Origin: Burkholderia sp. 4M9327F10
Lineage (GTDB): Bacteria > Pseudomonadota > Gammaproteobacteria > Burkholderiales > Burkholderiaceae
Assembly: GCF_005503145.1 (NCBI RefSeq)
Contig: NZ_SCNV01000028.1
Location: 38,652-102,651, forward strand
DNA length: 64,000 nt
Reading direction: 5' to 3'
A model generated the notes under the pieces. It saw only the letters and a program-made list of their open reading frames with translations, ran no database searches and was not told where the DNA came from. Positions 42,215 through 52,040 of the stretch are shown piece by piece. Made by a program: the position numbers and the translations under genes. The stretch's first letter is position 1. Each line of letters begins with the position of its first letter.

Positions 42215-43852
42215 TCAGAAACCCGCTGCAAGACCGTCGCGCCGGCTGTCGCTCGCGGCCACGTAGCCACGCTCCGGATCGTTGCGATCGAGCTTCCAGA
42301 TGTACTGGCCGGAGCCGAAGTCCATGTAAGAATCGTCGACAGACTTGATCGTATGGCCAAGATTTTCGAGCGCGCGGGCGGTGTTGGCGTCGAGCGTTGC
42401 TTCGATGTCGATGGTGAAGTCGCGGTTCACCTTCCAGCGCGGCGCATCGCACGCCGCCTGCGGCTGCTGGCCGTAATCGAGCATGCGCACGATCGATTGC
42501 AGATGGCCTTGCGGCTGCATGTCGCCGCCCATCACGCCGAAACTCATCACCGCTTCCTGCTTGCCGTCGACCTGTTGCGTGAGGAAGGCCGGGATGATGG
42601 TATGGAACGGCCGCTTGCCGCCTGCGACAACGTTCGGCGACTTCGGGTCCATCGAGAAACCGCAGCCGCGGTTCTGCAGCGCGATGCCCGTGTCCGGCAC
42701 GACGATGCCGGAGCCGAAGCCCATGTAGTTCGACTGAATAAAGCTCACCATCATGCCGCGCTCGTCGGCCACCGACATATAGACGGTGCCGCCCGCCTTG
42801 GGCATGCCGAAGTCGAACCGCGTCGCGCGCTTCGGATCGATCAGCCGGGCGCGCGAGCTCAGATAAGCATCGTCGAGCATCTGCTCGGGCGTCACTTCCA
42901 TTGAGCGCGGGTCGGCAACGTAGCGGTAGACGTCGGCAAACGCGAGCTTCATCGCTTCGATCTGCAGGTGCTGCGACTCGACGCTGTCCACCGCGAGCGC
43001 ACCCATGTCGAATTTTTCAAGGATGCCCAGTGCGATCAGCGCGGCAATCCCCTGGCCGCTAGGCGGAATCTCGTGCACTGTGTAGCCGCGATAGTCTTTG
43101 CTGATCGGCTCGACCCAGTCGGGGCGGTAATTGCGCAGGTCTGCCGCGGTCAAGGCGCCGCCGCCTTCGCGTGCGAATGCCGCGATCTGCTCGGCAATCT
43201 CACCTTCGTAATAAGCACGCGGACCTTGCTCGGCAAGCTTGCGCAGCGTGCTGGCGTGTCCGGGAAAACGCACCAGTTCGCTCACTTGCGGCGCCCGGCC
43301 GCGCGGCATGAAGGTCTGCGCAAAGCCCGGCAGGTCTTTCAGTTCGGGCACAGCCGCCGCCCATTTGTAGGCCACGATGCTTGCGACTGCGTGGCCGCGC
43401 TCGGCGATCTCAATGGCCGGCTCCATAAGATCGGCAAACGGCAGTGAACCGAATTTCTGGTGCAACGCCTCCCAGCCGGCGATCACGCCGGGCACGGTCA
43501 CGGCATCCCAGCCGCGCTTGGGCTGCTTCGCGAGACCGTTCTCCTCGCCGTATTTGCCCTTGAAGTAATCGACGTTCCAGGCCGCCGGCGCCACGCCGGA
43601 CGCGTTCAGCCCATGCAATCTGGCGCCATCCCACACGAGCGCGAACGCATCGCCGCCCAGCCCGCAGGAGACCGGTTCGACGACGGTGATGGCCGCCGCC
43701 GCCGCGATGGCCGCATCGACCGCATTGCCGCCCTTCCATAGCATGCGCAGGCCGGCCTGCGCGGCGAGCGGATGCGAAGTCGAGACGATATTGCGCGCGA
43801 ACACCGGCAGGCGCGGCGTCGGGTAAGGGTTTTGCCAGTTGAAGCGGGTCAT
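42215..43852 (-). CDS. ggt: Gamma-glutamyltransferase-family protein
   Basis: An Ntn-hydrolase of 545 residues that self-cleaves to large and small chains and normally acts on glutathione. VSTSHPLAAQAGLRMLWKGGNAVDAAIAAA, split into the N-terminal family block, and EPVSCGLGGDAFALVW are typical. The expected cleavage site, usually TTH-x(3)-VD, reads GGTVYMSVADERGMMVS near residues 350-366, so the catalytic Thr is present but the following residues differ, as in the YwrD-like branch. No signal peptide is seen, so it is probably cytoplasmic. The ATG at 43852 begins MTRFNWQNPY. The name is by family; the substrate may not be glutathione. Confidence 0.82.
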   Translation of the reverse strand: MTRFNWQNPYPTPRLPVFARNIVSTSHPLAAQAGLRMLWKGGNAVDAAIAAAAAITVVEPVSCGLGGDAFALVWDGARLHGLNASGVAPAAWNVDYFKGKYGEENGLAKQPKRGWDAVTVPGVIAGWEALHQKFGSLPFADLMEPAIEIAERGHAVASIVAYKWAAAVPELKDLPGFAQTFMPRGRAPQVSELVRFPGHASTLRKLAEQGPRAYYEGEIAEQIAAFAREGGGALTAADLRNYRPDWVEPISKDYRGYTVHEIPPSGQGIAALIALGILEKFDMGALAVDSVESQHLQIEAMKLAFADVYRYVADPRSMEVTPEQMLDDAYLSSRARLIDPKRATRFDFGMPKAGGTVYMSVADERGMMVSFIQSNYMGFGSGIVVPDTGIALQNRGCGFSMDPKSPNVVAGGKRPFHTIIPAFLTQQVDGKQEAVMSFGVMGGDMQPQGHLQSIVRMLDYGQQPQAACDAPRWKVNRDFTIDIEATLDANTARALENLGHTIKSVDDSYMDFGSGQYIWKLDRNDPERGYVAASDSRRDGLAAGF

Positions 43853-43961
43853 GTAGGAGACTCTCGGAAAGCGCGGCCCAGCGCGGGTAGCCCACTGGCG
43901 CCATTGGAAAAGCAGCACGGGAAGAACCTTTGATTGCAGCGCGAACCGGCCGAAAAAACAA

Positions 43962-43980
43962 ATTCATTTATCAAATGAAT
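43962..43980. promoter_or_regulatory. AT-rich palindrome upstream of ggt
   Basis: ATTCATTT (43962-43969) and AAATGAAT (43973-43980) form perfect 8-bp arms around ATC. It lies about 110 bases upstream of the ggt start. Direct repeats GAATAAAT follow at 43977 and about 43997. Likely a regulator-binding site; the regulator is unknown. Confidence 0.5.
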
Positions 43981-44075
43981 AAATGCAGAAACATGCTGAA
44001 TAAATCGGCCGGCGATGACTTGCGGGGCGGTTGTGATCTTGCGCATGTCGTCTATGTTGGCGGACAACCGGGCTG

Positions 44076-44103
44076 TTGGTCTTACAATAACTCACCGTAG
44101 AAT
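44076..44103 (+). promoter_or_regulatory. Candidate promoter of glpR
   Basis: TTGGTC (44076-44081), a 16-base spacer and TAGAAT (44098-44103). It lies 65 bases upstream of the glpR ATG. Visual match only. Confidence 0.4.
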
Positions 44104-44167
44104 CATCGCTCGCTCCTGGCGCTGGCGGCCGCACCCGGCGCCGGCACCATCACTAGACCCGAGACAC

Positions 44168-44947
44168 ATGACCCGAGACCCCCGCCTGACCCTCAACGCA
44201 CGTCAACAGGAATTGCTCGAGTGGGTGCAACGCGACGGCTTCGTGACCGTGGATGACCTGGCTGCTCACTTTGACGTCACGCCGCAAACCATCCGGCGCG
44301 ACGTCAACTGGCTGGCCGACATGAATCTGCTGCGCCGCTACCACGGCGGCGCCAGCCTGCCGACCAGTTCCGAGAACGTCTCGTACACTGCACGGCAACG
44401 GATGTTCCACGACGAGAAGCGGCGCATTGCGGCGCTCGTGGCCACGCATATCCCCGATCAGGCATCGCTCTTCATCAACCTCGGCACGACTACCGAGGAA
44501 GTGGCGCGCGCGCTGAACCGCCATCGGGGGCTGCGCGTGATCACCAATAACCTGAACGTCGCCAGCATGATGAGCGGCTATCCGGACTGCGAGGTGCTGG
44601 TCACGGGCGGCATCGTGCGGCCGTGGGACAAGGGTATCGTGGGTGAACTCGCGATCGATTTCATCCGCCAGTTCAAGGTGGATTTCGCGATCATCGGCAC
44701 ATCGAGCATCGAAACCGACGGCACTCTGCGCGACTTCGACACCCGCGAAGTGCGTGTAGCCGAGGCGATCATCGAGCACGCGCGCACGGTGTTCCTCGCT
44801 ACGGATCATTCGAAGTTCGGCCGGCCGGCGCTGGTCCGCCAAGGCCATCTGAACCAGATCGACGCGCTCTTCACCGACGCAGCGCCGCCCGCCGACATGG
44901 CCGAAACGCTGGCTACGGCCGGCACCCAGGTTTACATCGCCGAGTGA
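44168..44947 (+). CDS. glpR: DeoR-family repressor, probable GlpR
   Basis: A 259-residue repressor of glycerol catabolism. The DeoR helix-turn-helix is clear: QELLEWVQRDGFVTVDDLAAHFDVTPQTIRRDVNWL then LLRRYHGGASL. The effector domain (about 80-240) has FINLGTTTEEVARAL and ITNNLNVASMMSG, the phospho-sugar pocket, and GIVGELAIDFIRQFKVDFAIIGTSSIE. The ATG at 44168 begins MTRDPRLTLN; earlier in-frame starts lack homology. It lies 2 kb before glpD, with a GTTCG/CGAAC palindrome upstream of glpD, which supports the assignment. Confidence 0.9.
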   Translation: MTRDPRLTLNARQQELLEWVQRDGFVTVDDLAAHFDVTPQTIRRDVNWLADMNLLRRYHGGASLPTSSENVSYTARQRMFHDEKRRIAALVATHIPDQASLFINLGTTTEEVARALNRHRGLRVITNNLNVASMMSGYPDCEVLVTGGIVRPWDKGIVGELAIDFIRQFKVDFAIIGTSSIETDGTLRDFDTREVRVAEAIIEHARTVFLATDHSKFGRPALVRQGHLNQIDALFTDAAPPADMAETLATAGTQVYIAE

Positions 44948-45301
44948 GAGCGGGTGGGGGCAACTCACCCGCGCCTATCAGCTGGCCGATTCCGCCAGTC
45001 GCCGCACATCCGGACCATTTGCTGCACCGCACGCGAAACCTCGAGTGAAATCAAGGATTTGCCCGCCCATCCAGACCGCCCCTCAAGCCTTCAATTGTCA
45101 AATGGAAAATTTTCAGGGGCCGATTTGGCGTTCAGTGTGCGGTTGACTACACTCCAGTTCCCCGACGCCATTTTCGATGCGCGCCGGTCGTGACCTCTGT
45201 CACTCCCGCCTGATCCTGTAGCGGATTGCGCTGCGCCCCGCCATCGCGCCGGCGCAGCCGCCCACGCGGCAGTCCGCGTTACGCTTGACATGGAGAGAAC
45301 G
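44948..45301. other. 354-bp gap after glpR
   Basis: No gene supported. A slightly AT-rich patch has the palindrome GAAAATTTTC (45105-45114) and a TTGACT that could be a -35, but no matching -10. The ribosome site (GGAG) for the next small gene is at its end. Confidence 0.45.
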
Positions 45302-45499
45302 ATGCTGAGTCCGCATGAATTCGCCACGTTGTTGCTCGTAAAGGATGCTCCCAATCAGGTCGATATGGATCGGGAGGAGCTGGATGCGCTGCTCGAACGA
45401 CAGCTTGTACAACTCGAAAAGCTTGCCTCCGGACTCAAGCAATGGCGCATCACCGACATCGGCGATACGGCGATCCGGGCAATCAAGCGTCTCTCATAG
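45302..45499 (+). CDS. Small conserved-looking hypothetical protein
   Basis: A 65-residue soluble protein, rich in Leu, Asp and Glu in its first half, with QWRITDIGDTAIRAIKRL at the C-terminus, which resembles the last strand-turn-helix of small winged-helix domains. I do not recognise the family. GGAG lies six bases ahead of the ATG at 45302; an ATG four codons upstream is less well placed. Its base composition matches the neighbourhood. Confidence 0.6.
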   Translation: MLSPHEFATLLLVKDAPNQVDMDREELDALLERQLVQLEKLASGLKQWRITDIGDTAIRAIKRLS

Positions 45500-45706
45500 T
45501 GCGCCGGGGTGTTCCGGCGCGTGATCTTATACAAGCAAGGATTCGCGGGCGGCGCAGTGCGCCGCCCGCAGCGACCAAACGCGTGCCGTGTACCGGTGCG
45601 CGCCAGTTAAGCCCAGAAACTCCACGTTGGGACTCATTTTCGTCATTGGTTGTGCCGTGTTGATTTACGCAGTAAATTGACGCGATGGACCTCTGCGCCA
45701 TCCGGC

Positions 45707-46354
45707 ATGCCAAAAACACTCTCTGACGAAGACATTCACCAGTTTCGCGAAGCCATGCGCCGCGTCGCCGAAGACGCGTTCGCCACCCGTGGCGCGCAAG
45801 GCGTGACGATGCGCGAGCTGGCCAAGGAACTGGGCTGCAGCGCGATGACGCCCTACCGGTATTTCCGCGACAAGGAAGAAATCCTCGCGATGGTGCGCGC
45901 CGCGGCCTTCACACGCTTCGCGCAGCGGCTAGAAGCGGCCGCACAGGCTGCCGAACCCGCCCGCCAGGGAACGGCGCTCAGCGAGGCCTACGTGACGTTC
46001 GCGCTCGATGAACCTCATGCGTATCGTCTGATGTTCGATCTCGCACAACCGGATGAGACCACCCACCCCGGACTGGCCGCCGCGTCGCAGCGCGCCTGGC
46101 GCATCCTCGGCGCGCATTTCGAGCCGCTCGTGGCGGCCGGGCGCCTGGAGGGCGATCCGCGCCTGATCGCCTATGCCTACTGGGCGGGTCTGCACGGCTT
46201 TGCGATGTTGGCGCTCGCTAACAAATTACCGCTGCCAGCGGATCAGCATCCTCCGCTGGAGGACGCAGCAAACGCGGCGCTCACGCGCGAGGCCGTGCTG
46301 GCCCAGCTTCGCAAGATGCTATGGCGCGGCGCACAGCCTCAACCAGCACCGTAG
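45707..46354 (+). CDS. TetR-family transcriptional regulator
   Basis: A 215-residue regulator. The N-terminal helix-turn-helix is AFATRGAQGVTMRELAKELGCSAMTPYRYFRDKEEIL; the remaining 150 residues form a helical ligand-binding domain with LRKMLWRG at the end, likely of the TetR_C_33 type. The ATG at 45707 (MPKTLSDEDI) is chosen; the frame starts earlier without homology. Neither neighbour is an obvious target; it lies inside the interrupted glp group. Confidence 0.85.
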   Translation: MPKTLSDEDIHQFREAMRRVAEDAFATRGAQGVTMRELAKELGCSAMTPYRYFRDKEEILAMVRAAAFTRFAQRLEAAAQAAEPARQGTALSEAYVTFALDEPHAYRLMFDLAQPDETTHPGLAAASQRAWRILGAHFEPLVAAGRLEGDPRLIAYAYWAGLHGFAMLALANKLPLPADQHPPLEDAANAALTREAVLAQLRKMLWRGAQPQPAP

Positions 46355-46368
46355 TAACCACTCACCTC

Positions 46369-46746
46369 TTAACCACTGCGGAGCGTCGGATCGACCGCTG
46401 CGCGCCAGCTAATCGCCTTCGCGCGCTGATCGAGGAAAAACGCCACCCATTGATCACGCGCCTGCGGATCGCTGCTGGTGCCGAGCGTCGTGTAGTGCTG
46501 CGCGATCGCCCCCTGGAAGGCGCAGTAATCCGCCGTCGAGACCTTGCCGTGCCGATTGGCGACATAGGCATCGTAGAAAGTCGTGTAGACCGACTGCGCG
46601 TCATTGCCGTAATCCACCGGCGCCGCCGGGCTGCAGATCTGCTGTAGCGCTGCAAACGACGGCGCACCGAAACTGCCGTTCAGACTCGGCGTACCCACGC
46701 AACCCGCCAGCAGCGCCGTCACACTGATTGCCCACAATCCCCGCAT
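46369..46746 (-). CDS. Small putative lipoprotein
   Basis: A 125-residue protein with a type II signal peptide: MRGLWAISVTALLAGC, where LLAGC is the lipobox and Cys16 would be lipidated. The mature part has a further Cys pair (in LQQICSP and ADYCAF) and is rich in Ala, Tyr and Asp; I do not recognise a domain. It would sit in the outer or inner membrane facing the periplasm. It is convergent with the TetR gene and divergent from glpD. Confidence 0.72.
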   Translation of the reverse strand: MRGLWAISVTALLAGCVGTPSLNGSFGAPSFAALQQICSPAAPVDYGNDAQSVYTTFYDAYVANRHGKVSTADYCAFQGAIAQHYTTLGTSSDPQARDQWVAFFLDQRAKAISWRAAVDPTLRSG

Positions 46747-46862
46747 GTTTCACCTCGAGTTGGCTAATGCCTTGAGTATCGTCGGTGCCGATGCGTCGCG
46801 CTACTACCCAGGACATACGCTCAGTCAAGTCGAACTTTACTTTTTCGATTATGTTCATTAAA

Positions 46863-46876
46863 GTTCGAAAACGAAC
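46863..46876. promoter_or_regulatory. GlpR-type operator upstream of glpD
   Basis: GTTCG-AAAA-CGAAC is a perfect inverted repeat. It lies about 50 bases ahead of the glpD start and fits the TTCG/CGAA half-sites known for GlpR of Pseudomonas and relatives. A further half-site, GTTCG, follows at 46883-46887, and TTCGAT lies at 46844. Confidence 0.7.
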
Positions 46877-46926
46877 ACTATCAGTTCGATAGCTTTCTTC
46901 TTTACATGTCGTAGGGGACACAGCAG

Positions 46927-48492
46927 GTGACGCAAGGCTCTAGATACGATTTGCTCGTCGTGGGCGGCGGGATCAACGGCGCCGGCATCGCTCGCGACGC
47001 CGCGGGGCGCGGCCTGTCCGTGTTGCTCTGTGAACAGGACGACCTGGCGGCGCATACGTCGTCGGCCAGCACCAAGCTGATTCACGGCGGCCTACGCTAT
47101 CTCGAGTACCGCGAGTTCGGCCTCGTGCGCAAGGCGCTGCAGGAACGCGAAACACTGCTGCGCGCGGCGCCGCATATCATGTGGCCGCTGCGCTTCGTGA
47201 TGCCCCACATGCCGAACCTGCGGCCGGCCTGGATGATCCGCGCCGGCCTGTTCCTTTACGATCACCTCGCCCGCCGCGAACTGCTGCCGGCCTCGCGCGG
47301 CATCGACATGCGCCGCCATCCAGCAGGGGCGCCGCTGATCGAATCGATCAAGCGCGGCTTCGTGTACTCGGACGGCTGGGTCAACGACGCACGCCTCGTC
47401 GTGCTCAATGCGCTAGACGCGCAGGAAAACGGCGCCGCCATCCTCACCCGCACCAAGCTCGTCAGCGCCGTGCGCGCCGGCGGCGAATGGCATGCGAAAC
47501 TGCGCCGCGCCGACGGCACGCTGCTTGAAGTGCGCGCCGGTTCGATTGCGAACGCAGCGGGCCCGTGGGTCGGCGAACTGCTGCACGGCGCGCTCGGCCG
47601 CGACGCGAACCATAGCGTGCGCCTTGTCAAGGGCAGCCACATTGTCGTGCCGCGCCTGTTCGAGCACGATCACGCGTACATCTTCCAGAATCCGGACAAG
47701 CGGATCATTTTCGCGATCCCTTACGAGCACGACTACACGCTGATCGGCACCACGGATATCGAATACCGCGACGACCCCGCCAAAGTGGCGATCAACGCCG
47801 ACGAAACGCAATACCTGTGCGAATCGATCAACCGCTACTTCAAGCAGCAGATCTCGCCGCGCGACGTGCGCTGGACCTACTCGGGCGTGCGTCCGCTGCT
47901 CGAGGAAGAAGGCGCCGACAATCCCTCGGCCGTGACGCGCGACTACCGTCTGGAGCTTGACGCACCCGCCGGTGAAGCGCCGCTGCTGTCGGTGTTCGGC
48001 GGCAAGATCACCACCTTCCGCAAGCTTGCCGAAGAAGCCGTCGACGAACTCTGCCGCGCGCTGCAGAATCCCGCGCCGGCGTGGACTGCCGGCGCGGCGC
48101 TGCCCGGTGGCGATATTCCGCAGGCCAATTTCGAACGCTTCCTCACGCAGCTCAAGCAGCAATACGGCTGGCTGCCCGCCGATCTCGCGCATCGCTACGG
48201 CCGTGCTTACGGCACGCGCGCAAAGCACGTGATCGGCGAGGCGCGCTCGCTCGACGAGCTGGGCCGCGCCTTTGCCCCGGGGCTGTATGAAGCCGAGCTA
48301 CGCTATCTGCGCGACGTCGAATGGGCCCGCAGCGCGCAGGACGTGCTGTGGCGGCGCTCGAAGCTCGGTCTGCATGTCGAGCCGGGCACGCTGGAAAGCG
48401 TCACACAGGAGATCGACGGCTGGTTTGCCCACTCGCCCGCCGCGCTCGAGCGTGCACCGCTCAAGCAGGCGGCCGCTGGGGAGCACGCATAA
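46927..48492 (+). CDS. glpD: Glycerol-3-phosphate dehydrogenase (aerobic)
   Basis: FAD-dependent membrane-associated enzyme that oxidises sn-glycerol 3-phosphate to dihydroxyacetone phosphate and feeds electrons to ubiquinone. The 521-residue product begins with the FAD-binding fold LLVVGGGINGAGIARDAAGRG (read in parts) and has SASTKLIHGGLRYLE, the YSGVRPLLEEE segment and GGKITTFRKLAEEAVD, all family hallmarks. The start is GTG at 46927, with GTAGGGGAC ahead. The last codon lies within a 13-bp tandem repeat. GlpR, GlpK and GlpF flank it. Confidence 0.96.
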   Translation: MTQGSRYDLLVVGGGINGAGIARDAAGRGLSVLLCEQDDLAAHTSSASTKLIHGGLRYLEYREFGLVRKALQERETLLRAAPHIMWPLRFVMPHMPNLRPAWMIRAGLFLYDHLARRELLPASRGIDMRRHPAGAPLIESIKRGFVYSDGWVNDARLVVLNALDAQENGAAILTRTKLVSAVRAGGEWHAKLRRADGTLLEVRAGSIANAAGPWVGELLHGALGRDANHSVRLVKGSHIVVPRLFEHDHAYIFQNPDKRIIFAIPYEHDYTLIGTTDIEYRDDPAKVAINADETQYLCESINRYFKQQISPRDVRWTYSGVRPLLEEEGADNPSAVTRDYRLELDAPAGEAPLLSVFGGKITTFRKLAEEAVDELCRALQNPAPAWTAGAALPGGDIPQANFERFLTQLKQQYGWLPADLAHRYGRAYGTRAKHVIGEARSLDELGRAFAPGLYEAELRYLRDVEWARSAQDVLWRRSKLGLHVEPGTLESVTQEIDGWFAHSPAALERAPLKQAAAGEHA

Positions 48493-48525
48493 GCAGAGTG
48501 CATAAGCAAGACGCATAAGCAGCAC
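48487..48525. repeat. Three tandem 13-bp repeats across the glpD stop
   Basis: GCATAAGCAGAGT, GCATAAGCAAGAC and GCATAAGCAGCAC follow one another without spacers at 48487-48499, 48500-48512 and 48513-48525; the core GCATAAGCA is invariant. The first copy contains the glpD stop codon. Looks like a slipped-strand duplication. Confidence 0.85.
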
Positions 48526-48734
48526 GGCGAGCCCGCCGCAGGTGTATTTCGTACAACGCATCAATAGCACCCGTAACGCAGATAGCACCAATAGCATCGC
48601 AATAACACCGTATTCCGGCCTGCCGATCGGCAACCGGAATGCACAAAGCCACGGCAGTTGCAGTAACCCAAAACAACAAGCCGTTCCCGTCGCCGGATCG
48701 TTAGTCCTGCGACTCATAACATGGAGAAGAGACA

Positions 48735-50234
<1,500 letters not shown>

Positions 50235-50249
50235 TCGGTCAAGGTCATC

Positions 50250-50276
50250 GTGTATAGGTTCTGTAGAGCCTATACA
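50250..50276. repeat. Inverted repeat between glpK and glpF
   Basis: GTATAGG pairs with CCTATAC around a 10-base loop containing CTGTAGAG. A second stem follows at about 50338-50358, with AGACCG/CGGTCT arms and then AAAAAATAAA. They could trim or attenuate the transcript ahead of glpF. Confidence 0.45.
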
Positions 50277-50389
50277 CCTCGACAAAAACCGCTCGGCCCT
50301 GTAATTTGCCGCGCACCTGATTATTCATTGACGCCGAGAGACCGCTTGTACAACGGTCTCCCTAAAAAATAAATTTCGGAGAACCAATC

Positions 50390-51097
50390 ATGTCACCTTA
50401 CATAGCCGAATTCATCGGCACAGCCATGCTCGTTCTGCTCGGCAACGGGGCCGTTGCCAACGTGCTGCTCGCCCGCACCAAGGGCAAGGGCGCCGACCTG
50501 ATCGTTATCGTGATGGGCTGGGCCATGGCGGTCTTTATTGCGGTCTTCATTACGGCGTCGTTCAGCGGCGCCCACCTGAACCCGGTCGTGACCATCAGCC
50601 TCGCGCTGGCCGGCAAGTTCGCCTGGAGCAAGGTGGCCGGCTATATCGCCGCGCAGATGCTGGGCGGCATGGCAGGCGCGGGCCTGGTGTGGATGGCGTA
50701 CCGTCAGCACTTCGAAAAAGAGCCGGATGCCGACATCAAGCTGGCCACGTTCTGCACGGCGCCCGCCATTCGCAGCGCCCCGCACAATTTCCTGACAGAA
50801 ATGATCTGCACGTTCGTGCTGATTCTCGGCGTGCTGTATCTGGCTTCGCCGCAGGTCGGTCTGGGTGCGCTGGATGCCCTGCCGGTGGGCCTGCTGGTGC
50901 TCGGCATCGGTATTTCGCTCGGCGGCCCGACGGGCTATGCCATGAGCCCGGCGCGCGATCTGGCGCCGCGTCTGATGCACGCGCTGCTGCCGATCCCCGG
51001 CAAGCGCGACAGCGACTGGCGTTATGCCTGGGTGCCGGTGCTGGGTCCGCTCGCCGGCGGTGCGGCGGCTGCGTGGCTTTATCTGCACATGCATTGA
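50390..51097 (+). CDS. glpF: Glycerol facilitator-type aquaporin
   Basis: A 235-residue membrane channel of the MIP superfamily, with six helices and two half-helices. The first pore motif is NPV (64-66, in GAHLNPVVTIS) and the second SPA (186-188, in GYAMSPARD); the usual form is NPA in both. The Arg189-Asp190 pair after the second motif and GGPTG mark it as a glyceroporin. Its place after glpK indicates glycerol uptake. GGAG precedes the ATG at 50390. The altered pore motifs are real in this sequence and may affect selectivity. Confidence 0.9.
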   Translation: MSPYIAEFIGTAMLVLLGNGAVANVLLARTKGKGADLIVIVMGWAMAVFIAVFITASFSGAHLNPVVTISLALAGKFAWSKVAGYIAAQMLGGMAGAGLVWMAYRQHFEKEPDADIKLATFCTAPAIRSAPHNFLTEMICTFVLILGVLYLASPQVGLGALDALPVGLLVLGIGISLGGPTGYAMSPARDLAPRLMHALLPIPGKRDSDWRYAWVPVLGPLAGGAAAAWLYLHMH

Positions 51098-51214
51098 GAA
51101 GAACCGCGGACAGGAGCGAACAGGTCGCGCAGAGCCCAACAAAGCACGTATGATGATGCTTTCAGTTTGCGCACGGACCGAAAGGTCCACGCTCCTCTCG
51201 CTCCCTGTTCCGGC

Positions 51215-51901
51215 ATGCTCGATCATCTTATCTGTGACTGCGACGGCGTTCTCGTCGACAGCGAAGTTATCGCTGACCACGTACTTCTTGAAACGCTCTC
51301 GGCCACCTTCCCCGGCCTCGACTTCACCAGCGTCGTAAAAACGGCGTTCGGCCAGCAGACCTCGCGCTTTCTCGAAGGCATCGAGGCATCGTTCGGCATT
51401 ACCCTGCCGGAGAATTTTCTGGAAACGGTCGAGCACAACGTCGAACTGGCGCTGGGCTCGAAGCTGAGCGCCGTGGGCGGCGTGCGCGACGCGCTGCAAC
51501 GCGTGTCGCTGCCGGCGGCAGTTGTATCCAATAGCCGCATGCAGCGCGTGCAGGCTTCGGTGCGACGCGCCGGGTTGCAGCAGGTGTTCGGCGAACGCGT
51601 TTTCAGCGCCGAGCAGGTGTCGCGGCCCAAGCCGTACCCTGACGTGTATCTGTTTGCCGCGCAGCAGTTGGGGGTGGAGCCGGCCAAGTGCCTCGTGATC
51701 GAAGACAGCGTCGCCGGACTAAATGCGGCGCGTGCGGCCGGCATGAAGACCATCGCCTTCGTCGGCGCGAGTCATATTCCGGATGGGTATGCGGATGCGC
51801 TCCGCAAGATGGGCATGACGCGAATCATGCAGCACATGGATGAACTGCCCGCGCTCGTAGAAGCAGGCGTGCGCGGTGAGTTTGCGGACGTGCAGTCGTA
51901 G
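51215..51901 (+). CDS. HAD-superfamily phosphatase (subclass IA)
   Basis: A 228-residue hydrolase with the four HAD motifs: I DCDGVLVDSE at residues 8-17, II VVSNSR, III KPYPDVY and IV LVIEDSVAG. The helical cap follows motif I, as in phosphoglycolate phosphatase and beta-phosphoglucomutase relatives. Its position after glpF suggests a glycerol-3-phosphate or other small phosphate substrate, but this is inference. The ATG at 51215 (MLDHLICDCDG) is chosen; the longer frame upstream adds an unrelated tail. It ends near a bidirectional terminator. Confidence 0.88.
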   Translation: MLDHLICDCDGVLVDSEVIADHVLLETLSATFPGLDFTSVVKTAFGQQTSRFLEGIEASFGITLPENFLETVEHNVELALGSKLSAVGGVRDALQRVSLPAAVVSNSRMQRVQASVRRAGLQQVFGERVFSAEQVSRPKPYPDVYLFAAQQLGVEPAKCLVIEDSVAGLNAARAAGMKTIAFVGASHIPDGYADALRKMGMTRIMQHMDELPALVEAGVRGEFADVQS

Positions 51902-51974
51902 TAGTACGCAGAAGCACTCGCGCGGGATGATGCGAGTTAATGTACGTCCCGCGACACATCCCTCTACGCAAAAT

Positions 51975-52007
51975 GCAAAACCCGCGCTGGCAAAGCGCGG
52001 GTTTTGC
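51975..52007. terminator. Bidirectional terminator between the HAD gene and ribB
   Basis: A perfect 14-bp stem, GCAAAACCCGCGCT (51975-51988) with its complement (51994-52007), and a GGCAA loop. The A-run on one side and T-run on the other suit both converging genes. Confidence 0.85.
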
Positions 52008-52040
52008 AGGTCATGTTACGTACAAACCGCTACGGGCCGC

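Larger units (their letters stand above)
43853..44167. other. Divergent region between ggt and glpR
   Basis: 315 bases that carry both promoters. The AT-rich part at 43955-44005 holds the palindrome described separately and two GAATAAAT repeats. The right half carries the glpR promoter candidate. No gene is supported. Confidence 0.55.

Noticed and set aside
48487..48525. Possible start of a CRISPR array
   Set aside because: The repeats are 13 bp, directly adjacent and without spacers. No cas genes are nearby.
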